NCBI GenBank assembly: GCA_950295325.1
Contig: OX485806.1
Location: 28,954,001 to 29,018,000 of the forward strand
Origin: Polytrichum commune
Taxonomy: Eukaryota; Streptophyta; Polytrichopsida; Polytrichales; Polytrichaceae
Direction of reading: 5' to 3'
Length of the DNA: 64,000 bases
Made by a program: the position numbers and the translations under genes. Shown here piece after piece: positions 63,101 to 64,000 of this stretch. How positions within the stretch are numbered: the stretch's first letter is position 1; the number at the start of each line of letters is the position of its first letter. The notes beneath the pieces are model-generated. The model was not told the DNA's origin. It worked only from the letters and a program-made list of their open reading frames with translations, and ran no database searches.

Positions 63101-64000
63101 TGAATTCACTCCACGAGTCATGTTGACACACTACGATAAAAAAGGGAATGAGACAAGCAAACATGAATGAATGTCTAACTTATTCTAAATTACTTGTTGA
63201 ATGTGCCCAATTTTAGACCATTGTTTTTTGAGCTACCTAACTTACTTTCGCACTTTAATTAATTACTAGACAAAAGGTGCCCAGGCTGCTAGAGAGCTAT
63301 GGTAAATGATGGTAGCTAAGGCAACACGGTTCTTCTATTATTCTCTCCCCTCCTAAGCTCATTGTGGGTTGACAAGTTTTACTCAATATTGTTGGGTAAA
63401 CGGTAAGAGACTCGGTGGAGATTGAAATGCACTCTACTTGCAAAGAGTGATAATGATTTTCAACTACTCTAGGCTTGGTGCTTAAGGGTTCAAACTTCAC
63501 ACATGTGAAGCACCTAGAAAGATAACCCTCGTCCCACACATAGTGGAGTTAGATAACTACATCATGATCCTTCCCACCCAATTTTAGTACTATGTTCTAT
63601 GAATTTCATGATATGGAACATTTCACTACCTAGTAAGCGTTACGGTGTTCTCAAAAGGTACTACGAGCTTATGAAGAAGTGGACCGTATCTCCTTCGATA
63701 TCATGAGATTGGTACAACATTCTAGCGAAGTTGGTTGCAAAATATATATGAACTTTGTAGTTTATATAGTTTGACAAATAGAAACATCTCGCCTAGTCAA
63801 AGTTCCAAAGCAAAAATCGAAAACTTGACGAGCTATTAATCACTGTTAGAAATGCTCGTTGTCTTTTGAGTATTGTGGTGACTTGACTTGGTAGAAGATG
63901 TTTCATTAGACTCAAAATGTGGTGCACATATTTTCATTCTTGGGACCTTTGTGATTGTGCAGGTTGGCCTTCTATCATTGCGGGCTAATGTTTGAGGGTG
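60131..64000. other. AT-rich terminal region without supported genes
   Basis: Contains a hairpin at 61303-61352 and short ORFs only. An open stretch at 62508-62852 (+) with several cysteines has no recognisable family. The window ends without an identifiable gene. Confidence 0.5.
61303..61352. repeat. Perfect 16-bp hairpin
   Basis: Arms 61303-61318 and 61337-61352 are exact reverse complements (ACAACTACAACCATCT) around an 18-nt loop that itself contains the direct repeat TCGTGAACTTCGTGAA. No gene is nearby. Confidence 0.8.

Overview
This is nuclear DNA from a land plant. The coding genes have many small phase-consistent introns with GT..AG borders, the proteins are plant-type (a galactolipid-remodelling SFR2-like glycosidase, a RING-less MAT1, a CYP97 carotenoid-hydroxylase remnant), and AT-rich intergenic DNA is full of decayed transposons. 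A TMEM104-type transporter and the style of the LINE and DDE-transposase remnants make a non-seed plant (moss, fern or lycophyte) my guess. The sequence does not prove that, and nothing suggests a prokaryote or organelle.

I could rebuild six genes exon by exon, with reading phase agreeing across every junction. They are: a TMEM104-like amino acid/auxin-permease-family membrane protein (+, 2639-10692, 18 exons, 492 aa); an organellar-type type I methionine aminopeptidase (+, 15232-19740, 9 exons, 380 aa); an SFR2-like GH1 galactolipid galactosyltransferase (-, 29975-22935, 10 exons, 582 aa); TFIID subunit TAF13 (-, 43619-42066, 5 exons, 137 aa); the pre-ribosome export/replication factor NOC3 (-, 59287-52346, 13 exons, 922 aa); and an F-box/kelch-like protein (+, 39278-41306, 2 exons, 399 aa). 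A seventh, the CDK-activating-kinase assembly factor MAT1 (+, 36088-36636, 182 aa), is intronless. The genes are unrelated housekeeping or signalling loci and do not form a functional cluster. MAT1 and TAF13 both act in basal transcription, but that proximity may be chance.

Layout: 1-2.6 kb unassigned; 2.6-10.7 kb TMEM104-like gene; 10.7-15.2 kb AT-rich repeats ending in a DNA-transposon relic; 15.2-19.7 kb methionine aminopeptidase; 20.1-22.6 kb an inverted copy of that relic and other repeats; 22.9-30.0 kb SFR2-like gene; 30.5-35.8 kb repeat-rich (a MITE, a GC-rich island, and a LINE reverse-transcriptase relic with a four-copy 94-bp tandem array); 36.1-36.6 kb MAT1 followed by ~230-bp tandem repeats and a strong RNA-type hairpin; 39.3-41.3 kb F-box gene; 42.1-43.6 kb TAF13, whose 5' end touches a ~1.3-kb foldback element; 45-52 kb repeats, a CYP97 pseudogene scrap and a DDE-transposase pseudogene; 52.3-59.3 kb NOC3; 59.3-64 kb AT-rich DNA with a duplicate of the NOC3 upstream region.

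The most interesting structures are the long inverted repeat beginning about 45 bp upstream of the TAF13 start codon, the methionine aminopeptidase gene bracketed by inverted transposon relics, the near-perfect 28-bp hairpin downstream of MAT1, the duplicated candidate first exon of the TMEM104-like gene, and the tandem expansion inside the dead LINE.
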